This document shows, in pieces, positions 1 to 7,647 of a stretch of DNA of 64,000 nt. Below the pieces are notes generated by a model, which was not told the DNA's origin, ran no database searches, and was given only the letters and a program-made list of their open reading frames with translations. A program made the translations under genes and the position numbers. The stretch spans positions 62,001 to 126,000 of the forward strand of contig CALHUI010000004.1 of the NCBI GenBank assembly GCA_938039675.1, read 5' to 3'. Source of the DNA: an uncultured Cytophagales bacterium. GTDB lineage: Bacteria > Bacteroidota > Bacteroidia > Cytophagales > Thermoflexibacteraceae. Every line of letters begins with the position of its first letter. Positions within the stretch are counted from its first letter, which is position 1.

Positions 1-319
1 TTGCTTTGCCATACAGCTCTGCCATAATGGCGCGGGCGCTTGTACCCAAGCCCAACGGGTAGGCATGATCGCGATAGGCTGCAATCCATTTGTCGTTTCT
101 GGTCAGTGCGGTAACTGCACCGGCTGCACAGGCTTCCTGACCAATATATAAATGGCAAAAACCTCTGATTTTTTGCTGTCCGTAGAGTTGCCCTGCCTTT
201 TCCTCAAACTTACGCATCAGATACATACTTTCGTACCAATACATGTATGTATCCTTAGTAAAGTTTCCTTCGGCATCAACCACATTAGTGGGTGGGGTTA
301 AAACAAGTTCCATACTCAT
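1..319 (-). CDS. pdhA: Pyruvate dehydrogenase E1 component, alpha subunit (partial, N-terminal part)
   Basis: This is the first ~106 codons of a gene running off the left edge. The ATG is at 319, with a second in-frame ATG two codons later. The protein reads MSMELVLTPPTN, then YWYESMYLMRKFEEKAGQLY, and around residues 60-95 the E1-alpha landmarks GQEA and AYRDHAYPLGLG. These belong to the thiamine-diphosphate E1 alpha fold that decarboxylates pyruvate and hands the acetyl group to the E2 lipoyl domain. The TPP-binding GDG motif would lie outside the window. A related branched-chain 2-oxoacid E1 alpha is possible, but the short N-terminus and the RDHAYPLGLG segment favour PdhA. Confidence 0.85.
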   Translation of the reverse strand, partial: MSMELVLTPPTNVVDAEGNFTKDTYMYWYESMYLMRKFEEKAGQLYGQQKIRGFCHLYIGQEACAAGAVTALTRNDKWIAAYRDHAYPLGLGTSARAIMAELYGKA

Positions 320-376
320 TTAATCATAAGTTTCTCGTTGAAAATCAGGCAGTCATCAAAAGCCCAACACTATGGG

Positions 377-384
377 CAAAAATA
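377..384 (-). promoter_or_regulatory. Bacteroidota -7 promoter element for pdhA
   Basis: On the minus strand this reads TATTTTTG, matching the Bacteroidota -7 consensus TAnnTTTG. It lies about 58 bases upstream of the pdhA ATG, giving an expected leader near 50 nt. No clear TTTG -33 element sits at the usual distance, so the call is moderate. Confidence 0.5.
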
Positions 385-674
385 GGTAAAACGCATGAAC
401 TTAAATAGTCCGTAAATTATTCCTGATAATGAGGATGCGGATTTTTCGCGGATTTCGTAAATTAATGTTCGGTTTTTTGCCGTGCGTTGCATTGAAAGTC
501 TTAATATCAAGAGATATGATAAAGGGTTGTTGTACCGATAGAAAACCCACTTCGGTTGGTCTGATACCAATGTGTTTGCCTACCGTTCAACACGCAGGAG
601 GGAGGGAGTAGCAATCATGGCTCAGTAGTGGATGAAAGCGAGCAGGAAAAAAACATATAAAAAAACACATATAT

Positions 675-686
675 AAACATATGTTT
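675..686. promoter_or_regulatory. 12-bp palindrome AAACATATGTTT, possible operator
   Basis: AAACATATGTTT is a perfect palindrome ending 19 bases before the TACCTTTG -7 box, so it covers the place where the -33 contact would be. Longer imperfect arms (AAAAAACATAT at 648-658 and ATATGTTTTTT at 679-689) surround it. Its position over the polymerase site suits a repressor operator. The binding protein is unknown, and chance in AT-rich DNA is not excluded. Confidence 0.35.
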
Positions 687-705
687 TTTACTGAAAAATA
701 CTTTC

Positions 706-713
706 TACCTTTG
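706..713 (+). promoter_or_regulatory. -7 promoter element TACCTTTG
   Basis: TACCTTTG matches TAnnTTTG exactly and is followed by GCA, a frequent context in Bacteroidota promoters. Transcription would start near 719, leaving a leader of about 40 nt before the ATG at 758. The -33 position is T-rich and not a clean TTTG. Confidence 0.6.
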
Positions 714-757
714 CATCATTAAAAAAACCAAACACACACACAATCACTTTTAAAGTT

Positions 758-2116
758 ATGAAGATAGAACAGTTTGAAGACAAAGGACTTGCACACTATG
801 CGTATGCTATTTTGAGCGAATCGGACAAATCAGTGATATTGATTGACCCGGCTCGCAATCCTCAACCTTACTATGATTTTGCTGTAGCTCATGGTGCTAA
901 AATTGTAGGCGTTATTGAAACCCACCCACACGCCGACTTTGTAAGTTCTCACTTGGAAATTACACAGCAAACAGGTGCGAAGGTGTATGCAAGTAAATTG
1001 TTAGGTGCTGAATATGAGCATGTTGCATTTGATGAAGGCGCAATCATTACCTTAGGCGACTTTACACTGCGTTCTATGAACACCCCCGGTCACTCGCCTG
1101 ACAGCATCAGCATCGTGTTGAGCATGAACGGCAAAGACCATGCGGTATTCACCGGCGACACACTGTTTATCGGCGATGTAGGCCGCCCCGACCTGCGCGA
1201 AAACGTAGGCAACCTGACTGCTCAGCGCGAACAATTAGCCCGTCAAATGTATCATAGCACTCGCGAAAAACTGATGAAGTTGGATGATGACGTGCTGGTA
1301 TACCCTGCACATGGTGCAGGTTCACTTTGCGGTAAGGCTTTGAGCGGTGCTAATTCCAGCACTATCGGCGCCGAAAAAATGAGCAACTACGCCCTGCGTC
1401 CGATGAGCGAAGACGAGTTTGTCAAAGAACTGATTGCCGACCAGCCGTTTATTCCTAAATATTTCGGCTTTGACGTAAATATGAACAAAAAAGGTGCACC
1501 TGCTTACAGCACCAGCATTAGCAAAGTGCCTCGCTTGAAGCCTGTTAGCAGCGCAGCTGATGCGGAACAATTAGACCGCAGTGTACTGATTATTGACGCA
1601 CGTCCGCAGGTAAATTTCCGAAAAGGACATTTGCGCAACTCTATCAACCTGATGAACGGCGGCAAGTTTGAAACATGGTTGGGCAGCATCGTTAATCCGG
1701 AAGAACCTTACTATTTGGTGGCAGCCGATGAAGCAACACTGAATGAACTGATTGCCAAAGCTGCTAAAATCGGTTATGAAGGAGCTATCAAAGGTGCGTT
1801 CGTATTGGACGGTTACTCTGAACTAACTTCGCCTGAAATTGATGTGGAAGCATTCCGCAAGCATCCTTCAGACTATGCGATTGTGGACATCCGCAACTGG
1901 TCAGAAATCAATACGAAGAAAATTTTTGACGGCAGCCTTGCGATTCCACTGCCTGAACTTCGCGAACGTATTGCTGAAATTCCTAAGAACAAGCCCGTTG
2001 TAGTACACTGTGCGGGCGGCTATCGTTCAGCGGCAGGCGCAAGTATCATTTCTAACCTGCTGGAAAAAGAAGGCGTTACGGTTTATGACCTGAGCGAAGC
2101 GATTAACACGTTTTAG
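758..2116 (+). CDS. MBL-fold persulfide dioxygenase-like protein fused to two rhodanese domains
   Basis: This 452-residue protein has a metallo-beta-lactamase domain (about 1-250) and two rhodanese domains (about 255-350 and 360-452). Metal ligands are visible as THPHAD (His56, His58, Asp60), PGH (His112), FTGD (Asp134) and YPAHG (His185), the ETHE1-like pattern. The first rhodanese domain has no loop cysteine. The second has VHCAGGYRSA with Cys418 as the likely persulfide-carrying residue. The family oxidises glutathione persulfide to sulfite and moves sulfane sulfur, so a role in sulfide or persulfide detoxification in the cytoplasm is expected. It is monocistronic, with its own promoter and a terminator right behind it. 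Confidence 0.88.
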   Translation: MKIEQFEDKGLAHYAYAILSESDKSVILIDPARNPQPYYDFAVAHGAKIVGVIETHPHADFVSSHLEITQQTGAKVYASKLLGAEYEHVAFDEGAIITLGDFTLRSMNTPGHSPDSISIVLSMNGKDHAVFTGDTLFIGDVGRPDLRENVGNLTAQREQLARQMYHSTREKLMKLDDDVLVYPAHGAGSLCGKALSGANSSTIGAEKMSNYALRPMSEDEFVKELIADQPFIPKYFGFDVNMNKKGAPAYSTSISKVPRLKPVSSAADAEQLDRSVLIIDARPQVNFRKGHLRNSINLMNGGKFETWLGSIVNPEEPYYLVAADEATLNELIAKAAKIGYEGAIKGAFVLDGYSELTSPEIDVEAFRKHPSDYAIVDIRNWSEINTKKIFDGSLAIPLPELRERIAEIPKNKPVVVHCAGGYRSAAGASIISNLLEKEGVTVYDLSEAINTF

Positions 2117-2140
2117 TTGATAGTTGATTGATAGGTTGAA

Positions 2141-2178
2141 AAAACGGCCTGCCTGTAATGGTTAGGCTGTTTTTTTTA
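2141..2178 (+). terminator. Rho-independent terminator after the MBL-rhodanese gene
   Basis: AACGGCCT and AGGCTGTT pair (one G-U) around a 13-base loop, and the 3' arm runs into T8. It begins about 25 bases after the stop codon. Confidence 0.75.
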
Positions 2179-2202
2179 TTGTGTGTGCGTTCCTCCTCAT
2201 AC

Positions 2203-2315
2203 ATACAAAAGTGCGAGTGATTTGCAAAAAATGCTTTTTGTAAATTATTGAAAAACAAATACTTAAAGCTGGCATATTTCTAAGACCCGTCAGGTTTGTG
2301 TATAAAAACCTCCTG
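2203..2315 (+). repeat. Interspersed repeat, copy A (inverted relative to copy B at 5598-5705)
   Basis: This intergenic stretch aligns along its length with the reverse complement of 5598-5705. Shared blocks in order are ATACAAAA, AGTGATTTGC, TTGAAAAACAA, ACTTAAA, GTCAGGTTTG and AAAACCT. The distal end can fold, since AGGTTT and AAACCT are complementary. Copy A lies about 95 bases upstream of the tricorn-like gene. I see no ORF in it. Confidence 0.7.
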
Positions 2316-2410
2316 CCCATACTGATTGCAAAGCAACGGAGAATAGCGATATTGCAGCATCAACCTGTCTTTACGCTTTTTATTGTATCCCAATATTTAT
2401 TCCCAATTAC

Positions 2411-5400
2411 ATGAGAATACTTGCTACCTTTTTGCTGTGCCTGTTCGGCTGGGCTGTGCAGGCGCAAAGTTGGATGCGCTATCCTTCGGTTTCGCCCGAT
2501 GGCAGCCGCATTGCGTTTACCTACAAAGGTAACATCTACGTGGTGCCTGCGGCGGGCGGGCAAGCGATGCCACTGACCTTCCACGAGGCGCATGACTACA
2601 TGCCCATTTGGTCGCCCGATGGTTCGCAAATTGCCTTTGCTTCCGACCGTTTCGGCAACTTTGATGTTTTCCTGATGCCTGCACAAGGCGGCGAAGCCAA
2701 AAGGCTGACCGCTCATTCGGCGAATGAGTTGCCTTACTGCTTTACTCCCGACGGCAAACAAGTTGTCTTTGGGGCAGCGCGAATGGATGCAGCTACTAAC
2801 CGTCAGTTTCCTTCACGCGTGCTGACCGAACTCTACAGCGTACCTGCAACAGGCGGTAAAGTAACCCAACTGCTCACCACACCTGCCGAAGATGTGCGCA
2901 TTGTGGGTAGTCGCCTGTTTTACCACGACAAAAAAGGCGGCGAAGACCAGTGGCGCAAGCATCACACTTCCAGCATTACCCGCGATATTTGGGTGTATGA
3001 TATGGGAGCGGGCACTCATACCAAACTGACTACATTCAAAGGCGAAGACCGCAACCCTGTGCCTGTGGGTAATGAATTGTACTATTTGAGCGAAGAAAGT
3101 GGCACCTTCAACGTACACCGCATGAGTCTGGCTGCGCCGGGTGCTAACACTAAGGTTACGCAGTTTGCCAAACACCCGGTACGCTTTTTGAGCGCCGCCA
3201 ACGACGGCACGCTGTGCTTTGGTTTCAACGGTGAAATTTATACCCTGAAACCGGGCGGCAACCCTCAGAAAGTCAATATCAGCATCATTACCGAAGCAAC
3301 TGCCAATATAGAGCGCATTGTGAGCATTGCCGATGGTGCGCGTGAATTTGCCGTTTCACCTTCGGGCAAGGAGATTGCCTTTGTGGTGCGCGGCGAAGTA
3401 TTCGTAACTTCCGTAGATGGGGGTATCATCAAGCGCATTACCAATACTCCTACGCAGGAGCGCAGTATCAGTTTCAGTCCCGACGGGCGCAGCATCCTCT
3501 ATGCCGCCGAGCGCGATGGCTCATGGAAAATTTACCAGAGCAGCATTGCCCGCAAAGAAGAGAGCTATTTTTTCCATGCCACACTGATTAAAGAGCAAGC
3601 CGTTATCGCTACCGATAAAGAAACCTTCCAACCTGCCTATTCGCCCGATGGCAAAGAAATCGCTTATTTGGAAGAACGAACCACACTGAAAGTGTATAAC
3701 ACGGCCACCAAAGCAAGCCGCGTAGTATTGCCTTCATCGTACACCTATTCCCACACCGATGGCGACCAGTATTTCCAATGGTCGCCTGACGGCAAGTGGC
3801 TGCTGGTTCATTTCCTGAATCCGGGCTATTGGATTCGCGAAGTAGGGCTGATAAGTGCCGACGGCAAAGGTACTGTTATCAACTTGACCCAAAGCGGCTA
3901 TGACGACAGCCGACCTAAGTGGGTAAACGGCGGCCAAATGATGCTTTGGTTTTCTAACCGCGACGGTTTGCGTAGCTATGCCACCAGCGGCACGCAGGAA
4001 GCCGATGTGTACGGCATGTTTTTTACACAAGAAGCATACGACCGATTCGGTTTGAGCAAAGAAGAATTTGCCCTGCTCAAAGAAAAGGAGGAGAAAGATA
4101 AAAAAGACAGCAAAGAAACAGCCACCAATGCCCCACTCCGCTTTGACTGGAACGGCTTACAGGAACGCAAAGCCAAACTCACAATCCACTCTTCCCGCCT
4201 GTCGGATGCGGTGCTTTCCAAAGACGGAGAAAAATTGTACTACATAACCCGCTTTGAAAAAGGCTATGACTTGTGGAGTACCAACCTGCGTACCCGTGAA
4301 ACCAAAATGGTGCTGAAATTGGACGCCAACGGCGGCGGGCAGTTGCAGTGGGACAAAGAACAGAAAAACCTGTTCCTGCTCTCCGACGGCAAGCTGGCAA
4401 AAATTGACCCTGAAGCGGGCAAGCGCGAAGGCATTTCGTTCAATGGCGAAATGAACCTAAATCTGACTGCCGAGCGCCAATACCTGTTTGAACACCTGCA
4501 CCGCCAAGTGAAGAAGAAGTTCTACAAAGCCGACTTGCACGGCGCAGACTGGGAATTTTTCGGCAAGGCATATGCTGCCTATTTGCCCCACATCAGCAAT
4601 AATTACGAACTGAGTGAAATGTTCAGCGAGTTGCTGGGCGAGTTGAATGCCTCTCATACGGGGGCACGCTACGGAGGCGCGGTTGTGCCTAATGCCGATG
4701 CAACGGCTTCGCTGGGCGCATTCTACGACCAGAACTACAACGGCAACGGGCTGAAAATTCTGGAAATCATGGAAAAAAGCCCGCTGATTAGTGCAAGCAG
4801 CAAAATCAAGACGGGGCATATTATTGAGCAAATAGATGGGACGGCAATTACGCCGCAGATGGACTATGCGCAACTGCTCAACCGCAAAGCAGGCAAATAT
4901 ACGCTCCTTTCCATGCTTGACCCCGCCACCAACACGCGCTATGAAGAAACCGTCAAACCGATTTCCATGAACGAGGAAAACGAACTGCTCTACCGCCGCT
5001 GGGTAACGAACAACCGCAACGAAGTAGAGAAACTGTCGGGCGGCAAAATAGGCTATGTACACGTGCGCGGCATGAACGACCCAAGCTACCGCACCGTTTA
5101 TGAGGAAGTACTCGGCAGGCTGGCGAACAAACAAGCAGTCGTGATTGATACGCGCTTCAACGGCGGCGGCGATTTGGTCAGCGACCTGGCTACGTTCCTG
5201 AGCGGGCGCAAGTTCATGGACTACGCCACCGAAGAGCGCAGCATCGGGCTGGAGCCTTCCAGCCGCTGGACAAAACCGAGCGTAGTGCTGGCAGACGAAA
5301 GCAACTACTCCGACGCGCACTGTTTCCCGTTTGCCTACAAAGAATTAGGCATCGGCAAGCTGATTGGAATGCCCGTACCGGGAACGTGTACCTTCGTTTG

Positions 5401-5596
5401 GTGGGAAAACATGCAAGACCCTGCCATTACGTTTGGTATCCCCAACCTTGGCGTAGCTGACCCCAGAGGCAACTGGTTAGAAAATACGCAACTATATCCC
5501 GACATTGAAATTGCCAATGAATATGGAACAGTTGCCCAAGGCCGCGACCAGCAATTGGAAAAAGCCGTAGAAACTTTGCTGAAAGAGTTGAAGTAA
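2411..5596 (+). CDS. Exported tricorn-type protease (S41 family)
   Basis: This 1061-residue protein starts with a Sec signal peptide ending near AVQAQ (residue ~19). The N-terminal two thirds carry PD40/WD40-like beta-propeller repeats (repeated SPDG motifs), followed by a PDZ-like segment and a C-terminal S41 peptidase core. Residues that line up with the archaeal tricorn catalytic set are His749 (NASHTG), Ser967 then Asp968 (NYSDAH) and Glu1024 (WLENTQ); the S41 signature DTRFNGGG is also present. Unlike archaeal tricorn, which is cytosolic, this copy should act in the periplasm or outside, degrading oligopeptides. It has no operon partner and is bracketed by an inverted pair of repeats. 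Confidence 0.92.
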   Translation: MRILATFLLCLFGWAVQAQSWMRYPSVSPDGSRIAFTYKGNIYVVPAAGGQAMPLTFHEAHDYMPIWSPDGSQIAFASDRFGNFDVFLMPAQGGEAKRLTAHSANELPYCFTPDGKQVVFGAARMDAATNRQFPSRVLTELYSVPATGGKVTQLLTTPAEDVRIVGSRLFYHDKKGGEDQWRKHHTSSITRDIWVYDMGAGTHTKLTTFKGEDRNPVPVGNELYYLSEESGTFNVHRMSLAAPGANTKVTQFAKHPVRFLSAANDGTLCFGFNGEIYTLKPGGNPQKVNISIITEATANIERIVSIADGAREFAVSPSGKEIAFVVRGEVFVTSVDGGIIKRITNTPTQERSISFSPDGRSILYAAERDGSWKIYQSSIARKEESYFFHATLIKEQAVIATDKETFQPAYSPDGKEIAYLEERTTLKVYNTATKASRVVLPSSYTYSHTDGDQYFQWSPDGKWLLVHFLNPGYWIREVGLISADGKGTVINLTQSGYDDSRPKWVNGGQMMLWFSNRDGLRSYATSGTQEADVYGMFFTQEAYDRFGLSKEEFALLKEKEEKDKKDSKETATNAPLRFDWNGLQERKAKLTIHSSRLSDAVLSKDGEKLYYITRFEKGYDLWSTNLRTRETKMVLKLDANGGGQLQWDKEQKNLFLLSDGKLAKIDPEAGKREGISFNGEMNLNLTAERQYLFEHLHRQVKKKFYKADLHGADWEFFGKAYAAYLPHISNNYELSEMFSELLGELNASHTGARYGGAVVPNADATASLGAFYDQNYNGNGLKILEIMEKSPLISASSKIKTGHIIEQIDGTAITPQMDYAQLLNRKAGKYTLLSMLDPATNTRYEETVKPISMNEENELLYRRWVTNNRNEVEKLSGGKIGYVHVRGMNDPSYRTVYEEVLGRLANKQAVVIDTRFNGGGDLVSDLATFLSGRKFMDYATEERSIGLEPSSRWTKPSVVLADESNYSDAHCFPFAYKELGIGKLIGMPVPGTCTFVWWENMQDPAITFGIPNLGVADPRGNWLENTQLYPDIEIANEYGTVAQGRDQQLEKAVETLLKELK

Positions 5597-5597
5597 G

Positions 5598-5705
5598 CAG
5601 GTTTTGCACTCAAACCTGACAAGCCTTAAAGACCTTTCAAGTTTAAGTGCTTGTTTTTCAAAAGTTTATATAAAAGATTTTCGCAAATCACTTACAATTT
5701 TGTAT
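5598..5705 (-). repeat. Interspersed repeat, copy B (inverted relative to copy A)
   Basis: This copy starts two bases after the tricorn stop codon and runs in the opposite orientation to copy A. Its near end is a hairpin in which CAGGTTT and AAACCTG flank a short loop, and which could act as a terminator-like structure for the protease mRNA. The two copies are clearly diverged from each other, so they are not a recent duplication. Confidence 0.7.
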
Positions 5706-5929
5706 AACCTCAGGTACTGGCTGCACTTCTAAAAACATTAGCAGATGCGGTATAAGAATGCCTATCGTCCCATGGAAACATTGCGTTTAGGGCAGGCATT
5801 TTTTTATCTTTACGGAAAAAAGCACCTATACGCAACTTTGCTATGCGGCAAATCCACGAGCGCAGTTATTACAAGCAGTTTTTCGAGGGCAACTAAAAGC
5901 ATTGCCAAAATGAAGACCGAAAAGCTGAG
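5706..5929. other. Intergenic stretch without a supported gene
   Basis: A 62-codon plus-strand frame and an 18-codon frame starting at 5843 occur here. Neither has recognisable features or a match to a promoter-leader layout. Nothing else is seen. Confidence 0.5.
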
Positions 5930-6559
5930 CTAAAACATACTCCAATCCATAACGGCATCAAAGAAATGCACAATAGCCGAAGGCTGAATCAATAGGGACA
6001 ATAAAAAACCGTAAAGTGCGCCATAGAAATGCGCCGAGTGGTTCACGCTGTCGGAGCCACGACGGTCGTATAAGTAAGAATATGCCAAATAAATACCTCC
6101 CCAGATAAATCCGGGCAAGCATAAAAGTGTATACAGGCATACTTCTTCGGTAGGATTGTAGAAAATAGCGGCAAAAATGATAGCCGAAACACCGCCGGAA
6201 GCACCCAGTGAATTGTAGTAGGGGCTGTCTTTGTATTTCAAATACGTCGGTATATCGGCAACAACGATACCGCCAATGTACAACAACAGAAAATAGAAAT
6301 AGCCCAATTCCTGCCCGTGTATAATCACAAAATAGCGCTCAATCCACCGACCGAAAAAGTAGAAGGTGAACATATTGAACAGCAAATGCACCCATCCCTG
6401 ATGAATCAGCCCCGAACTGATAAACCGATACCATTCACCCTTGCGGTTTACGCGGTAAGGATTGAGCATGAGGCGCTCCTGCAAATCGGGACGGGTAAAA
6501 ACGTAGATACTTACCACACATGTAATCAACAGCAAAATAGTTGTCAGGGAAAGTTGCAT
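5930..6559 (-). CDS. Rhomboid family intramembrane serine protease
   Basis: This 209-residue multi-pass membrane protein has at least five hydrophobic helices. The rhomboid catalytic dyad is visible as Ser121 in GASGG and His177 in NHSAHFYGALYG, with the helix-packing GxxxG pattern after the histidine; WVHLLFNMFTFYFFG matches the conserved loop and helix region. Such enzymes cut single-pass membrane proteins within or near the bilayer. It begins nine bases after the polyprenyl synthase stop codon, so the two are probably one transcript. The substrate cannot be inferred. Confidence 0.9.
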   Translation of the reverse strand: MQLSLTTILLLITCVVSIYVFTRPDLQERLMLNPYRVNRKGEWYRFISSGLIHQGWVHLLFNMFTFYFFGRWIERYFVIIHGQELGYFYFLLLYIGGIVVADIPTYLKYKDSPYYNSLGASGGVSAIIFAAIFYNPTEEVCLYTLLCLPGFIWGGIYLAYSYLYDRRGSDSVNHSAHFYGALYGFLLSLLIQPSAIVHFFDAVMDWSMF

Positions 6560-6568
6560 GGTTGCCGA

Positions 6569-7549
6569 TTATTTTTCGCGTTCAATAACAGATTGAGCAA
6601 AAGCACGAAGCGTTTCAAAGCGTTCAGGTGCTAAACCGGCAGCAGCCAATGCGGCGAAACCTTTGTCAAAATAATTGTTCATGGCTTCCTCTGCCTGTTG
6701 GCGTATATGCAGTTGGTCATAAATTTCTTTTACTGCATCTACTTTATTTTGAGGGTCAAAATCGTCAACGCTCAGCCAGTAATCTAATTCACGGGTTTGC
6801 ATGGGGTTAGCGAGTTCCAATGCCCGAATCAACAGGAAAGTTTTCTTGTTAGCAATGATATCGCCGCCTACTTGCTTGCCGAACTTATCGGGTTCGCCGA
6901 ACACATCCAGCATATCGTCTTTCAATTGGAAGCCTATGCCAAGTTGGAGGCCAAATTCGTAAAGATTAGCAACTGTTGCAGGAGATACCCCGCCAAGCAG
7001 CGCGCCCATCTCGAGGCTAAAACCCAGAAGAACAGCTGTTTTGAGGCGAATCATGGCTATATATTCCTCCATTTCCACCCGCTTGCGTTGTTCAAAGCTC
7101 ATATCCATTTGCTGGCCTTCGCATACTTCCACTGCGGTTTTGCCAAATCGGCGCAGGATTGTCGGCAAAAGAGCAGGAGGTGTATGTTCCAGCAGGTGGT
7201 CGTAGGTTTTCACCAGCATGGCATCACCAGAAAGAAGCGCGATGTTATCGTTCCACTTTTCGTGTACCGTAGGCTGACCGCGTCTCAAAGGCGCTTTGTC
7301 CATGATATCATCGTGCAACAGCGTGAAATTATGGAACATCTCAACCGCAATGGCAGCCTGCACCTCTTTTTGCCAGTCATCGGCAACAGCATATTTGCCT
7401 AACAACACCAGCATAGGGCGCATCCGCTTGCCACCCAGCGACATGATATAGCGAATCGGGTCATATAACTCTGCCGGATTTTCGCCCGGATTGAATTGTT
7501 GTATCGCTTTTTCAATAGCAGCCTGAGCGGTTAAAAAGTCAAATTCCAT
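6569..7549 (-). CDS. Trans-type polyprenyl diphosphate synthase
   Basis: This 326-residue soluble enzyme has both aspartate-rich motifs: DDIMDKAPLRRG (first DDxxD, from residue 80) and QLKDDMLDVFG (second). GGKRMRP near residue 40 binds isopentenyl diphosphate. The family builds C15-C40 isoprenoid chains, used here for menaquinone side chains or carotenoids; product length cannot be read reliably, so ispA/ispB/gerC-like symbols are not assigned. It is first in a two-gene unit with the rhomboid protease and has its own promoter. Confidence 0.92.
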   Translation of the reverse strand: MEFDFLTAQAAIEKAIQQFNPGENPAELYDPIRYIMSLGGKRMRPMLVLLGKYAVADDWQKEVQAAIAVEMFHNFTLLHDDIMDKAPLRRGQPTVHEKWNDNIALLSGDAMLVKTYDHLLEHTPPALLPTILRRFGKTAVEVCEGQQMDMSFEQRKRVEMEEYIAMIRLKTAVLLGFSLEMGALLGGVSPATVANLYEFGLQLGIGFQLKDDMLDVFGEPDKFGKQVGGDIIANKKTFLLIRALELANPMQTRELDYWLSVDDFDPQNKVDAVKEIYDQLHIRQQAEEAMNNYFDKGFAALAAAGLAPERFETLRAFAQSVIEREK

Positions 7550-7574
7550 ATGTTCATTAATTGAGGGACAAAAG

Positions 7575-7582
7575 CAAATATA
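7575..7582 (-). promoter_or_regulatory. -7 promoter element for the polyprenyl synthase gene
   Basis: The minus strand reads TATATTTG, an exact TAnnTTTG match followed by C. The predicted start is about 20-25 nt upstream of the ATG at 7549. T-rich sequence lies upstream instead of a clean TTTG. Confidence 0.6.
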
Positions 7583-7647
7583 AGCTGCAAAAGCCTAAAA
7601 AGGCAGCTTTTTGATAACTTAGTGCAGTTCCTTAGCCCGTTTTGCCT

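Larger units (their letters stand above)
320..757. other. Intergenic region between divergent pdhA and the persulfide dioxygenase gene
   Basis: These 438 bases carry no convincing gene: the short ORFs inside are out of keeping with coding composition. The region holds a minus-strand promoter element for pdhA near 380, a GGATTT-containing short direct repeat around 438-460, an AT-rich block with a perfect 12-bp palindrome at 675-686, and a plus-strand promoter at 706-713. Confidence 0.6.

Noticed and set aside
320..757. A regulatory RNA or riboswitch in the leader before the MBL-rhodanese gene
   Set aside because: The promoter lies at 706-713, leaving only about 40 nt of leader, too short for a known riboswitch class.
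4457..5320. Long antisense frame (287 codons) opposite the tricorn-like gene
   Set aside because: It is a shadow of codon bias in the real gene. The sense frame has the full S41 catalytic set and a signal peptide; the antisense frame has no family-like motif.
5745..5933. 62-codon plus-strand ORF between the tricorn gene and rhomboid gene, and an 18-codon ORF at 5843-5896
   Set aside because: No promoter-leader layout, no family features, and they overlap each other in different frames; chance frames in intergenic DNA are more likely.
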